A DNA stretch of 53,922 bases from Gloeomargarita sp. SKYB120 (lineage in GTDB: Bacteria; Cyanobacteriota; Cyanobacteriia; Gloeomargaritales; Gloeomargaritaceae): contig JANXAM010000015.1 in the NCBI GenBank assembly GCA_025062155.1, positions 1-53,922 on the forward strand, read 5' to 3'. A program made the translations under genes and the position numbers. This document shows, piece after piece, positions 27,123-36,030 of this stretch. The notes beneath the pieces were generated by a model that was not told where the DNA came from, did not search any database, and saw nothing but the letters and a program-made list of their open reading frames with translations. Position 1 is the first letter of the stretch. Each line of letters starts with the position of its first letter.

Positions 27123-28208
27123 ATGGACAGAACGAAACCCGCGCATCTTTACGTTGCGATTAGCGATCACGGGCTTGGTCATGTGACACGCACCCTGGCC
27201 ATCGTGGCTGAAGTTCGTCGCCGCCAGCCGCAGGTGCGAATCACCCTGGCTACAACCGCCGCCGTATCGGATCTGAAAGCCTACTTGCCGCCGCCGTTTA
27301 CCCATCGTCTGGTGCGCTTGGATGTGGGGGTCCGCCAGCGGGATAGCCTAACCCAGGATGTGACAGCTACCCGCCAAGCATTGGAAGCTCTGCTCAGCCA
27401 AGCGGAGGACTGCATCGCCCAAGAGGTAGCCTATATGCGGGCGACAGGGGTCAATCTCATCTTTGCGGATATTCCAGCGCTGGCGGGTTTGATGGCACGG
27501 GCTGCAGGAATTCCCTGTCTGATGTCGGGCAATTTCGGGTGGGACTTCATCTACCGGCAATGGGGTGGGGTGTTTGTGGAACTGGCAGACCGGTACGCCG
27601 AGGGCTATCGCTATTGTCATCACCTGTTCCGAGTGCCCTTTTGTGAGCCGATGGCCGAGTTTCCCCGGATTACCGATGTAGGGTTGACGGGACAGTGGCC
27701 GCGCTTTGCCCCAGAGCAGGTGCGAGCGCAGCTCGAAGTGGACACGCCCCCTGAGCGCACGGTGCTGTTTGCCTTTGGCGGCTTTGGGTTGCGGAACATT
27801 CCCTACGATGCACTCCAGCGGTTCAGCGATTGGTGTTTTTTGGTGTTTGACCCGCAAGCGCCGGCCTTGCCCTACCTGCGGCCCTGTTTTCAGACCCCCT
27901 ATCGCCCCGTGGATGTGATGCCCCTGTGCGGCCGGGTGGTGACCAAACCCGGTTACAGCACCTATTCCGAAGCCTACCGGCTGGGGGTGCCGATTTACTC
28001 CCTGGAGCGCCAGGGGTTTGCCGAGGCGGAGCTACTCCTGCAGGGCCTTCGCAAGTATAGCTACCACCGGGTAATTGCTGTTGCCGATTTCTACGCCCAT
28101 CCCTGGGAATTTCTCGCCTTAGACCCGTGCCCGCCCCAGACGGCCGACCGCCTGGCTACGGATGGCAATGAAACGGTCGCCCAAGCTCTCCTCGAGCACT
28201 TGTCCTAA
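27123..28208 (+). CDS. GT28-like glycosyltransferase family protein
   Basis: A 361-residue protein with a GT-B fold. It opens with LYVAISDHGLGHVTRTLAIVAEVRRRQP, the donor-lobe start with its GHxxR motif shared with MurG/MGDG-synthase-like enzymes and the N-terminal part of L-arabinokinase. The C-terminal VMPLCGRVVTKPGYSTYSEAYRLGVPIYSLER is the nucleotide-sugar binding region. The exact substrate is not visible in the sequence. It is followed 41 bp later by the HlyD-type adaptor gene. Confidence 0.75.
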   Translation: MDRTKPAHLYVAISDHGLGHVTRTLAIVAEVRRRQPQVRITLATTAAVSDLKAYLPPPFTHRLVRLDVGVRQRDSLTQDVTATRQALEALLSQAEDCIAQEVAYMRATGVNLIFADIPALAGLMARAAGIPCLMSGNFGWDFIYRQWGGVFVELADRYAEGYRYCHHLFRVPFCEPMAEFPRITDVGLTGQWPRFAPEQVRAQLEVDTPPERTVLFAFGGFGLRNIPYDALQRFSDWCFLVFDPQAPALPYLRPCFQTPYRPVDVMPLCGRVVTKPGYSTYSEAYRLGVPIYSLERQGFAEAELLLQGLRKYSYHRVIAVADFYAHPWEFLALDPCPPQTADRLATDGNETVAQALLEHLS

Positions 28209-28249
28209 GGGCACCTTTACAATTTGGTAAAGATTTAGCAGACCCGCCG

Positions 28250-29536
28250 ATGACCCTTCTGCGTTGGGTGGACAAACGCCTCAAAATGGCGCCCCACTGG
28301 CTGGGTGTGGGAGTGATGGGCGCTCTGGTGCTGGTGGGCACGGGCCTTTGGCTAGGGAATCGGCGCGGCGTCGGGACTTTAGAAGTAGACGCCCTGACCG
28401 TACCAGCAACGCTACGGGACTTAACGGTGCGTATCCCCGCCAGTGGCCGGATTGAACCTCGCCGGCGGGTGAACCTGAGTCCCAAGACGCCAGGGCTGTT
28501 GGTCGCGCTGTACGTGCAGCAAGGCGACCGGGTCCGAGCTGGACAAATCATCGCGCGGATGGATGATGCGGAATTACAAGCTCGCAAACAACAGGCCCTG
28601 GCCAACCTGGCGCAAGCCCAAGCCCGGTTAGCCGAGTTGGAGCGGGGAAGTCGTCCCGAAGAAATCGCCCAGGCGCAGGCCCAAGTGCAAGCGGCGCAAG
28701 CTCGTTATGAACTGGCGCGTCAACGCCGGCAGCGCAATGAAGAGCTATTTGCCCAAGGGGCCATCGCCCTGGATGCCCTGGAGGCCGCCCGCACTGAAGA
28801 AGCCACTGCCCTAGCGGTCTTGCAGGAAGCCCAGCGCCGATTGGAATTGCTCCGGCGAGGGAATCGCCCCGAGGTGATTGCCCAAGCGCGTGCCCAGGTG
28901 GCGGCTGCCCAGGCCCAACTGCAAACTCTCCGCGTCCAAATTGCCGATACCGTGATCCGGGCGCCCTTTGCCGGTGTCATCACCCAGCGCTATGCCTCGG
29001 TGGGGGCGTTTGTCACCCCCAGCAGTTTCACGTCGGCTACTTCTTCAGCCGTGTCAAGTTCGATTGTGGCGCTCGCCAGCGAGTTGGAAATGGTGGCCCG
29101 TGTGGCTGAGACCGACATCAGCCGCATTCAACCAGGGCAAGCCGTTGAAATTACCGCCGACGCCTATCCTGGTGAGACGTTTTACGGGCGAGTCGCTTTG
29201 ATTGCGCCCGAGGCGGTGGTGGAGCAGAACGTGACCTTTTTTGAGGTGCGGGTGCGACTCACCAGTGGCCAAAACCGTTTGCGGGCGGGCATGAATGTGG
29301 ATGCCGTTTTTATCGGCGAACGCTTGCCTCAAGCGTTGACTGTGCCAACAGTGGCGGTGGTGACCGAACGAGGGAAAACAGGGGTCCTAGTGCCGGATGC
29401 CCAAGGAAGACCCAGGTTTCAGCCGGTAGTGCTCGGGGTCACGCTGAATGAGTACACGCAGGTGTTGAAAGGTTTACAACCTGGGACGCGGGTGTTCGTA
29501 GATGTGCCGCGCGGGATGTTCCCGAGTCGTTCGTAG
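28250..29536 (+). CDS. HlyD/RND-type periplasmic adaptor protein
   Basis: A 428-residue membrane-fusion protein. A single N-terminal span (about 17-36) is followed by the lipoyl half-motif (RIPASGRIEPRRRVNLSPKTPG), a long coiled coil rich in Ala/Gln (about 100-235; repeated AQAQARLAELERGSRPEEIAQAQA), the second lipoyl half DTVIRAPFAGVITQRYASVG, and beta-barrel domains. Such adaptors bridge ABC or RND pumps to an outer-membrane channel. No pump gene is adjacent: an IS remnant follows, so its partners may be elsewhere or lost. Confidence 0.88.
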   Translation: MTLLRWVDKRLKMAPHWLGVGVMGALVLVGTGLWLGNRRGVGTLEVDALTVPATLRDLTVRIPASGRIEPRRRVNLSPKTPGLLVALYVQQGDRVRAGQIIARMDDAELQARKQQALANLAQAQARLAELERGSRPEEIAQAQAQVQAAQARYELARQRRQRNEELFAQGAIALDALEAARTEEATALAVLQEAQRRLELLRRGNRPEVIAQARAQVAAAQAQLQTLRVQIADTVIRAPFAGVITQRYASVGAFVTPSSFTSATSSAVSSSIVALASELEMVARVAETDISRIQPGQAVEITADAYPGETFYGRVALIAPEAVVEQNVTFFEVRVRLTSGQNRLRAGMNVDAVFIGERLPQALTVPTVAVVTERGKTGVLVPDAQGRPRFQPVVLGVTLNEYTQVLKGLQPGTRVFVDVPRGMFPSRS

Positions 29537-29594
29537 CCGTTGTAGCTGAGTCATCTACGCAGGGCGCGGCTCCATCTTTGGTTTTCCGGTAGTG

Positions 29595-29910
29595 CTATGT
29601 AAGTAATGATGCATTATAGTAGTGGATGAAGTTGAATATAATGCCGATGTGATTTTCTAGGTTTTTAGAAAAGGACAGAGTTTTCCTCATCAAGCGACTA
29701 ACTCGCCGCCTAAGAGTGTTGTTGAAGCGCTCAATCAAGGACGTCTTACCACTCCCTTTGACACCGACTTCGTGTTGAGATTTTGGAATCACCCGCCGAT
29801 AAACTGGCCAAGAATCAGTATAAAATTTTGCCCGTTTTCGCCAAACAATTGGCACTCTCTTCCATAACTTTTTTTGCTGTCTCTATGCTTCTGTCTCCCC
29901 CACAGGCGGC
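29595..29910 (-). mobile_element. IS1-family transposase remnant
   Basis: The C-terminal part of an IS1-type DDE transposase. The 86-residue frame (29855-29595) contains FYTDSWPVYRRVIP, IERFNNTLRRRVSRLMRKTLSFSK and IIFNFIHYYN. Upstream the coding continues as KKLWKRVP, but the preceding GDRSIETAKK lies in another frame; the switch is at a run of seven A (29867-29873 region). The 5' half is missing: a 103-bp fold-back repeat begins at 29911. It is not a functional element as it stands. Confidence 0.75.
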
Positions 29911-30013
29911 TATAGCCAAGCCATCTATGGTTGTCAGCGCTTGAGTCCCAGCGCACGGCCTGGCCTTTGGGTTTTCTCTCCTCTCTCTGACAAACTAAAG
30001 CAGCTTAGCTATA
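29911..30013 (-). repeat. 103-bp fold-back element, type B, copy B2
   Basis: Exactly 103 bp with ends TATAGC/GCTATA and internal TTTGTCAG...CTGACAA arms, read on the minus strand. The core GCTGACAACCATAGATGGC is identical to copy B1 at 50794-50896. It borders the truncated IS1 transposase on one side and a partial B copy on the other. Confidence 0.8.
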
Positions 30014-30050
30014 ACTTGACTGTAACAACCTGAAGCTGCTCAGCTATAGC
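30014..30050 (-). repeat. Partial type-B fold-back element
   Basis: About 37 bp matching only the first part of a type-B element (TATAGCTGAGCAGCTTC on the minus strand). It shares its TATAGC end with the neighbouring type-A copy at 30045. Confidence 0.55.
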
Positions 30051-30125
30051 AGAAAACATTTGAGTTAGCGTACTTGAGCAGCAGGCAAGGCAAAAGCGTC
30101 AAGGTTTCCAGTTGCTGCCCATGCC
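30045..30125 (-). repeat. Type-A fold-back element, copy A3, entering the nanE 3' end
   Basis: About 81 bp nearly identical (minus strand) to 50697-50776, including GCAGCAACTGGAAACCTTGA and CTTTTGCCTTGCCTGCTGCT. The outer 22 bp at the nanE side are missing. The copy supplies the last codons and stop of nanE. Confidence 0.8.
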
Positions 30126-30809
30126 AGAATTACCTACCGGCGCCAATGCTGTCACGAACCAGCGGGTGATTTCCACCGGACGAGTAATTGCAGAACCGAC
30201 GACGACGGCATAGGCGCCAGCCTCCATGGCTTGCCGAGCTTGGGCAGGCGTGCGGATCCGACCTTCGGCAATCACCGGTCGGGAGACCTGCTGACGCAAT
30301 TGCCGGATCAACTCCAAGTCAGGTGTGTCTAGCGATTGATGTTCCGTCGCTGGTGTGTATCCCGATAGGGTCGTGGCGATATAGTCGGCTCCGGCGGCGG
30401 CGGCGGCAACTCCCGCCTCGACAGTATCCACATCAGCCACAAGTAACGTATGGGGCCATTGCTGCTTTATCCGGCGCACGAACTCCGTTCCTGTTATCCC
30501 CTGGGGTCGCACCCGCCAAGTGGCATCTACGGCAATCACATCAGCGCCGGCTTGGATTAACGCCTGGACATCGGCCAGCGACTCTGTAATCAACACCCGG
30601 CCATCGGGATAAGCGCTTTTCGTTAGGGCAATAATCGGCACCGCGACGTGGGGACGTACGGCTTTTACGTTGTTTACGCCACACAACCGCACGGCCACTG
30701 CACCTCCGAGCACCGCCGCTTCCGCAAACGCCCGGATAAACGTCTCACCGTAAAAGGGACTCCCCGGTTCGGCTTGGCAAGACACAATCAATCCCGGCAG
30801 CAACCCCAT
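30099..30809 (-). CDS. nanE: N-acetylmannosamine-6-phosphate 2-epimerase, C-terminus altered
   Basis: A 236-residue TIM-barrel epimerase converting ManNAc-6-P to GlcNAc-6-P. Family features: GLIVSCQAEPGSPFYG, the catalytic-region VPIIALTKSAYPDG and DVIAVDATWRVRPQG, LVADVDTVEAGVAAAAAGADYIATTLSGYT and VIAEGRIRTPAQA. The domain is complete to about residue 225. The last eight residues (GMGSNWKP) and the stop are encoded by a type-A repeat, so the native end was replaced by an insertion or recombination. It starts 3 bp after purH on the same strand and is probably co-transcribed. Confidence 0.88.
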   Translation of the reverse strand: MGLLPGLIVSCQAEPGSPFYGETFIRAFAEAAVLGGAVAVRLCGVNNVKAVRPHVAVPIIALTKSAYPDGRVLITESLADVQALIQAGADVIAVDATWRVRPQGITGTEFVRRIKQQWPHTLLVADVDTVEAGVAAAAAGADYIATTLSGYTPATEHQSLDTPDLELIRQLRQQVSRPVIAEGRIRTPAQARQAMEAGAYAVVVGSAITRPVEITRWFVTALAPVGNSGMGSNWKP

Positions 30810-30812
30810 CGC

Positions 30813-32351
30813 TCAGTGGTAGAAATGACGAACGCCCGTAAACACCATGGCCACACCTGCGGCATCGGCGGCCTGGATGGACTCGCTATCGCGTAAACTA
30901 CCCCCCGGTTGCACGATGGCGGTAATGCCTGCAGCGGCAGCAGCTTGCACCGAATCGCCAAACGGGAAAAAGCCATCGCTGGCTAAAACCGCTCCCTGCG
31001 CCTGTTCCCCGGCCTGCGCCAGCGCTAGTCGCACCGACCCCACCCGATTGGTTTGTCCTGCGCCAATTCCCAGCGTTACTCCCTGCTTTGCCACCACAAT
31101 GGCGTTGGATTTCACGCCTTTGACCACCCGCCAGGCAAACACCAAATCGAGCCACTCCGTCTGTGTCGGGGCGCGCTGGGTCACCACTTGCCACTGCTGG
31201 GGTTGCACAGGGGCGACATCCGGCGTCTGCACTAAAAACCCGCCGCTAATCATCCGTACTTCCGCCAAGGGCCTTTCCTGCAGCTGGGGCAGCACCAGCA
31301 CCCGCACTTTACTTTTGCGTTGCAGGATTGCCCGCGCGTCATCTGTACAACCAGGGGCCACAATGCACTCCAGGAATAACTCAGTCATGGCCTGGGCGGT
31401 CGCCGCATCCAAGGGTTGATTCACCGCTACAATACCCCCAAACGCCGAAACCGGGTCGGCCTGCACCGCTCGCTGGTATGCTGTGAGTAAATCGTCTGCA
31501 CAGGCGACACCGCAGGGATTGGCGTGCTTGATAATCACCGCGGTGGGTTGCTCCAAGGGAAATTCGGCAATGAGCCGGCGGGCGGCTTCTAAGTCCACCA
31601 GATTGTTAAAACTTAATTCCTTGCCCTGGAGTTGTTGCGCCTTGCACCAACCGGTCGGTTCATTCCCTGTGCGATACCAGGCTGCCTGTTGATGGGGGTT
31701 TTCGCCATAGCGCAAGGGCTGCACTAATGTCCCGTAACACGCCCAGTAGGGGGGCCACGGTTCGGCGGGTTCGGTGAGATAGGCGGCAATCTGCTGGTCG
31801 TATTGACTGGTATGCCAAAAGGCTTGGGCGGCGCAGGCTTGGCGAAATGCCTGGGTGGTCTGGCCCTGGTGCGCCCGCAAATGCGCGAGAAATTCGGGGT
31901 ATTGCTGGGGGTTGCACAATACGGTTACAAAGGCATGGTTTTTCGCCGCTGCTCGCAACAGGGCTGGCCCGCCAATATCAATTTGCTCTACGGCATCGGC
32001 GAGGGTGGTGTCGGGTTGCTGGATGGTCTGGGTAAAGGGGTACAAATTCACCACCACTAAGTCAATCGGCGCAATGGCCAACCGTTGTAAATCCGCCACA
32101 TCCTGAGCAACATCCCGCCGCGCCAGGATACCCCCGTGAATTTTGGGATGCAACGTTTTAACTCGCCCCCCCAATATCTCCGGCGACCCGGTGTATTCAG
32201 CGACTTCCGTCACAGGTAATCCTGCCGCCCGCAACGTCCGCGCCGTACCCCCGCTGCTGAGCAGTTCATAGCCAAATTCCTGAACCAGCGCCTGGGCCAG
32301 TTCCACCAAGCCGGTTTTATCACTGACGCTGAGCAGGGCTTTTCTGGTCAT
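30813..32351 (-). CDS. purH: Bifunctional AICAR transformylase / IMP cyclohydrolase
   Basis: A 512-residue enzyme for the last two steps of IMP synthesis. The N-terminal MGS-like cyclohydrolase domain (1 to about 195) begins ALLSVSDKTGLVELAQALV and has the STGGT-type loop SSGGTARTLRAAG. The C-terminal AICARFT domain carries YGENPHQQAAWY, KELSFNNLVDLEAA, IIKHANPCGVA and SDGFFPFGDSVQAAAAAGI. Full length with all motifs. It is downstream of the 227-aa hypothetical gene with an 8-bp gap. Confidence 0.97.
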   Translation of the reverse strand: MTRKALLSVSDKTGLVELAQALVQEFGYELLSSGGTARTLRAAGLPVTEVAEYTGSPEILGGRVKTLHPKIHGGILARRDVAQDVADLQRLAIAPIDLVVVNLYPFTQTIQQPDTTLADAVEQIDIGGPALLRAAAKNHAFVTVLCNPQQYPEFLAHLRAHQGQTTQAFRQACAAQAFWHTSQYDQQIAAYLTEPAEPWPPYWACYGTLVQPLRYGENPHQQAAWYRTGNEPTGWCKAQQLQGKELSFNNLVDLEAARRLIAEFPLEQPTAVIIKHANPCGVACADDLLTAYQRAVQADPVSAFGGIVAVNQPLDAATAQAMTELFLECIVAPGCTDDARAILQRKSKVRVLVLPQLQERPLAEVRMISGGFLVQTPDVAPVQPQQWQVVTQRAPTQTEWLDLVFAWRVVKGVKSNAIVVAKQGVTLGIGAGQTNRVGSVRLALAQAGEQAQGAVLASDGFFPFGDSVQAAAAAGITAIVQPGGSLRDSESIQAADAAGVAMVFTGVRHFYH

Positions 32352-32359
32352 CCGGCGGG

Positions 32360-33043
32360 TTAACCTTGACGTTCCCGGTACACCCCGTCCACCAGTTCTA
32401 CGCCCCGGAAGGGATGCCCCAGCAGCCGATACCGTAACCGGTTATTCACTTCGGATAAACCGTGTTTTTTGTGGTGGGCCTTGACCCGTTCCAGATTGGC
32501 TACGTACCAGTCTTGAGCCGTGCGCCGGTCACATTGGGCCTGCATTTCCAGTACAGCAATGTCAATGTAAACCCGGTGATTGGGGTCTTCGACCTGGTCG
32601 TTGTACGCGGTAAGCATGTTGAACGCCTGTTCCACCGTCAACACGTGGGGTGATGGCGATTTGTCGGGGTGAATTTGCAACATCAAGCCATATTTAATCA
32701 ACTCCCGCAGGCTCTTGCCCGAACTGGCCATTAACTGCTCGACAGCGGCCCGGTCTTCTGGTGTCAGTCCTAGGGCGTCCAGCGTGAGTTCACCAGCAGC
32801 TTGGCCTTTGGATTGGTGGTAACTGGCAACTAACAAATCAATCACCTGCGCCGGTGAGAGATGCAGCGTTTGGGCCAATTCCGCCACCCCCTTGTGAACC
32901 GGTTGGGTCGTTGGGTCGTCCAGTTTCGCCAGCAAAAAGCTCAACACATCGTTCCAGGAACCCCCCAGTTGCGACTTGAGTTCGCTGAGCCGCTGGTATT
33001 CGTCATCCGTCGGTGCAAAGGAAATTTTCGTGGTCATGCGCAC
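32360..33043 (-). CDS. Conserved hypothetical protein, 227 aa
   Basis: A hydrophilic, helical protein with no membrane segment. The N-terminus (TKISFAPTDDEYQRLSELKSQLGGSWNDVLSFLL) resembles a ribbon-helix-helix DNA-binding stretch, and the C-terminal DRRTAQDWYVANLERVKAHHKKHGL looks like a second helical module. I do not recognise the family. Start taken at 33043; a methionine two codons later is equally possible. It is just upstream of purH and divergent from holB; the two genes overlap only if the longer holB frame is used. Confidence 0.6.
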   Translation of the reverse strand: MRMTTKISFAPTDDEYQRLSELKSQLGGSWNDVLSFLLAKLDDPTTQPVHKGVAELAQTLHLSPAQVIDLLVASYHQSKGQAAGELTLDALGLTPEDRAAVEQLMASSGKSLRELIKYGLMLQIHPDKSPSPHVLTVEQAFNMLTAYNDQVEDPNHRVYIDIAVLEMQAQCDRRTAQDWYVANLERVKAHHKKHGLSEVNNRLRYRLLGHPFRGVELVDGVYRERQG

Positions 33044-33072
33044 CCCTTGCCGGTTCGTCCATACTTCATATT

Positions 33073-33978
33073 ATGGGTGGTAACGCGCCGTTTGACCCAC
33101 CGGTGTTGCGTTTTTTTCAGCCGGTGCGGGGGCAATCCCTAGCTGTGCAGCTATTGACCCAGGCGTTGGTCCAGCAGCGCGTGGCGCCAGCCTATTTGTT
33201 TCAGGGGCCAGCGGGCGTCGGTAAGGCGTTAACGGCGCGATGTTTTGCCCACGCCCTCCTAGGGTCTGGGAGTCACCACCCCGATTTGTTGTGGGTGCAA
33301 CCAGGAGAAACAACCCGTCTCCAGCCACCGCAAATCCGTATCGAACAAGTGCGGGAAATCAGTGAATTTGTGAGTCGCACTCCCTGGCAAAGCAACCGTT
33401 CGCTAGTGGTGATTGAATCAGCCCAGTGCCTAACCGAACCGGCCCAAGACGCCCTGTTAAAAACGTTGGAAGAACCAGGTCATAGTCATGTGCTCTTGCT
33501 GGCCGACCGCCCGGATGAACTGCTCCAAACCATTCGTTCCCGCTGCCAGATTATTCCCTTTTATCCCCTGGCGACCGACGATTTATTGGCGGTTTTGGAT
33601 GAACAAGGTTACCGCGACATCCGACAAAAGCCGGAGTTACTAGCCTTAGCGGGTGGTTCTCCCGGCGCCGCCATCACCCATTGGCAGCAATGGCAAGCGC
33701 TCCCCCCTGACCTGCAATCTTGCTTGGAAACAACTCCCCCGACATTGGCGCAGGCGTTGGAACTGGCCCGGCATTTAACCCAAACCCTAGAACCGGCCAC
33801 GCAACTGTGGTTAACTGACTATTTGCAGATGTATTACTGGCGGCGGTATCCGCAACCGGAACTGGTGCAAATCTGGGAGCAAACGCGCCAAGCCCTGCTC
33901 AATTATGTGCAACCCCAACTAGTGTGGGAAGTCGCCTGGCTGCGGTTGTATCAATGGCACTCACGCCAATCCAGATGA
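33073..33978 (+). CDS. holB: DNA polymerase III delta' subunit
   Basis: A 301-residue clamp-loader subunit. The Walker A-like loop is FQGPAGVGKALTARCFAHALL; the segment LVVIESAQCLTEPAQDALLKTLEEPG and the sensor LLQTIRSRCQIIPFYPL are typical delta'. It lacks the zinc-finger cysteines of DnaX/bacterial delta', as often in cyanobacteria. The ATG at 33073 is preferred over the open frame from 33013, which would overlap the divergent gene. Confidence 0.88.
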   Translation: MGGNAPFDPPVLRFFQPVRGQSLAVQLLTQALVQQRVAPAYLFQGPAGVGKALTARCFAHALLGSGSHHPDLLWVQPGETTRLQPPQIRIEQVREISEFVSRTPWQSNRSLVVIESAQCLTEPAQDALLKTLEEPGHSHVLLLADRPDELLQTIRSRCQIIPFYPLATDDLLAVLDEQGYRDIRQKPELLALAGGSPGAAITHWQQWQALPPDLQSCLETTPPTLAQALELARHLTQTLEPATQLWLTDYLQMYYWRRYPQPELVQIWEQTRQALLNYVQPQLVWEVAWLRLYQWHSRQSR

Positions 33979-34019
33979 AATGACAGAATCTTGGCATAGC
34001 CCACCCTCGGAGCAGTGGT

Positions 34020-34451
34020 ATGCGTGGCTTCTCTATTGCAATTGTTGCCGTTGCTGCATTGGCCATTGGTGGGATAATCATTGGTTTCTATAGCATCTAC
34101 ACGCAACTCATCGCCCATTTTTTCGAGGGAGCGAGTATCACAAGCATGAAAGCTCGTTTCTCAACCCCTTTGATGACGTTGGAAATCCTATCCTTAGTAG
34201 CAGGTTTGGTATTTTTGTCTATCCATTTACTTTATTGGATTGGCATGTCCAATCGTAACCATCCGGCATATCGTGGCCTGACTCAATTTGTTAATAGCAT
34301 TTCCCCGTCAATTGCGGTATTATTTCAAAGGCAAATTCTGGGTTTGGGGATTGGGATGTGTGGCAGATATCCTATGTCAGTCATTGTCCTGATGGCGTTT
34401 GAGAAATGGGCTGAGATTGTCAGGAAGAAGCGCTTGTTTTATTCTAGTTAA
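34020..34451 (+). CDS. Hypothetical membrane protein, 143 aa
   Basis: Two clear hydrophobic helices (about 5-28 and 51-75) and a weaker third near 98-125. The C-terminus is basic (KWAEIVRKKRLFYSS). I recognise no family. There is no strong ribosome site. It sits 41 bp after holB and 29 bp before the next gene on the same strand. Confidence 0.5.
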   Translation: MRGFSIAIVAVAALAIGGIIIGFYSIYTQLIAHFFEGASITSMKARFSTPLMTLEILSLVAGLVFLSIHLLYWIGMSNRNHPAYRGLTQFVNSISPSIAVLFQRQILGLGIGMCGRYPMSVIVLMAFEKWAEIVRKKRLFYSS

Positions 34452-34480
34452 GAACGATGAACCGATAAGGAAATCCACCC

Positions 34481-35467
34481 ATGACCGAACCCTTGGCTTT
34501 GGGAATTTTGGGATATGGCGGTTTGGGGCAGGCGATGGCCCGTCTCGTATCACGGCGGCAGCAGGTGCGTTGGGTCGCTGTAGCCGACCGTAAAGGGTAT
34601 GCGTTTCATCCCGATGGTTTATCCCCCGCCCACTGTCAAAAGGTCTATAGCGAACGGGGGTCTGTCGGCTACTTGGAACCAGGGGGCGTCCTGAGCGACG
34701 ACAGTCTGGGTGAACTGATAGCTCAACCCGGCATCCAGGCGTACTTCCTGGCCCTGCCCAATTTGCCGAATACCTTCATGGCGGAGGTGGCTCGCCGCTT
34801 TTTGAGCAAGGGATGGCGGGGGGTACTGGTGGATGCCCTCAAACGCACCAGCGCGGTGGAACAGCTACGGCAACTCCAGGCGGATTTCCAGGCGGGGGGC
34901 ATTACCTATCTCACTGGTTGCGGGGCAACACCTGGGTTACTTACAGCAGCGGCGGCGCTGGCAGCCCACAGCTACGAAGAAATCCTGAGCGTCGAAATTC
35001 GCTTTGGGGTGGGCATCGCCAACTGGGAAGCTTATCGAGCCACTATTCGTGAGGACATTGCCCATCTCCCCGGCTACGACGTGGCCAAAGCCCAAGCCAT
35101 GACCGACGAAGAAATCAATGCCCTGCTAGACCAAACCGACGGCAAGTTGTACCTGGAGAACATGGAACACGCCGACGATGTGATTTTGGAATGGGCCGGG
35201 ATCTGCCCCCGAGAGCGCGTGACGGTGGGCGGCGTTGTGGATACCCGCAACCCCTGCAAACCCATTAGCACCCACGTCAAAATTACGGGCCGCACCTTTG
35301 AAGGCAAAATTTCCACCCACACCTTCACCCTGGGGGACGAGACCAGCATGGCGGCAAATGTCTGCGGCCCGGCGCTGGGGTATCTGCAAGCGGGTTGGCA
35401 CTTACATCAACAGGGGCATTACGGGCTGTTCACCTGCGCCGAGGTCATGCCCCGCTGGGTATGCTAA
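34481..35467 (+). CDS. Saccharopine dehydrogenase-like oxidoreductase
   Basis: A 328-residue cyanobacterial oxidoreductase. The N-terminus [17 protein letters not shown] is a GxGxxG dinucleotide-binding site; [26 protein letters not shown] and [23 protein letters not shown] are conserved in this family. It is annotated by resemblance to saccharopine dehydrogenase-type enzymes; the actual substrate is not known. Its 3' end converges on the decayed EEP nuclease at 35445. Confidence 0.75.
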   Translation: MTEPLALGILGYGGLGQAMARLVSRRQQVRWVAVADRKGYAFHPDGLSPAHCQKVYSERGSVGYLEPGGVLSDDSLGELIAQPGIQAYFLALPNLPNTFMAEVARRFLSKGWRGVLVDALKRTSAVEQLRQLQADFQAGGITYLTGCGATPGLLTAAAALAAHSYEEILSVEIRFGVGIANWEAYRATIREDIAHLPGYDVAKAQAMTDEEINALLDQTDGKLYLENMEHADDVILEWAGICPRERVTVGGVVDTRNPCKPISTHVKITGRTFEGKISTHTFTLGDETSMAANVCGPALGYLQAGWHLHQQGHYGLFTCAEVMPRWVC

Positions 35468-36010
35468 CAGCCCGCACAGGCCGGTGGTCGCTGTAAGTGG
35501 CGCGGTGAGCAGGACGACAATACTCCGGTTCGGGGTACAAAATATCGCTGGCTGCGGGTCAGTTCTGAGCGACGCAAACACAAAGTCCAGCACCGAGTTG
35601 ATTGGGGTTGAAATCAAAGCCCGCATCCTGTTGAAATATCCCAGTCAAAACCAGCGGCAAGGTCTGGGTGCGCGCCCATTCGTTGAGCAATTGGGCCTGT
35701 TGATGCCGACGACTCGCCGTTTGCCCATTGCCCCGATGCAAATTGCCGAGCCGGTCGAAATTCAAACTCCACCACCATTGATGTGCTCCAGTTCCTCGTG
35801 TTGCAGGTAGGTCAATGGGCATCGTAGAGTATCTGCTCTCGGAGCGTCCCAGCAACCAGCGGTAGTCCCATTGGCTCGCCTGTCGAAACATTTTCATCCA
35901 GGCGTTGCTTTCCACTTCGGAAAACCCCCAGACATGCACCTGCTAGCCCTGCAGGTCTGCGCTTCCCGATTCCACGTTAAACACGGCGACGAATCCACCA
36001 GCAGCAGCGT
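35445..36010 (-). pseudogene. Decayed endonuclease/exonuclease/phosphatase (EEP) family gene
   Basis: Read on the minus strand, pieces of one EEP protein appear in order but in different frames: VAVFNVESGSADLQG then a TAG, VHVWGFSEVESNAWMKMFRQAS and WLLGRS, then NLHRGNGQTASRRHQQAQLL followed by NEWARTQTLPLVLTG, and finally [12 protein letters not shown]. The FNVES, SEVE and SDHRPV motifs are hallmarks. A stop, a deletion of the central part and a late frameshift make it non-functional. It lies directly after the 453-aa beta-propeller gene on the same strand. Confidence 0.72.
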
Positions 36011-36030
36011 CAGAATTGCTCAACCCGTCT

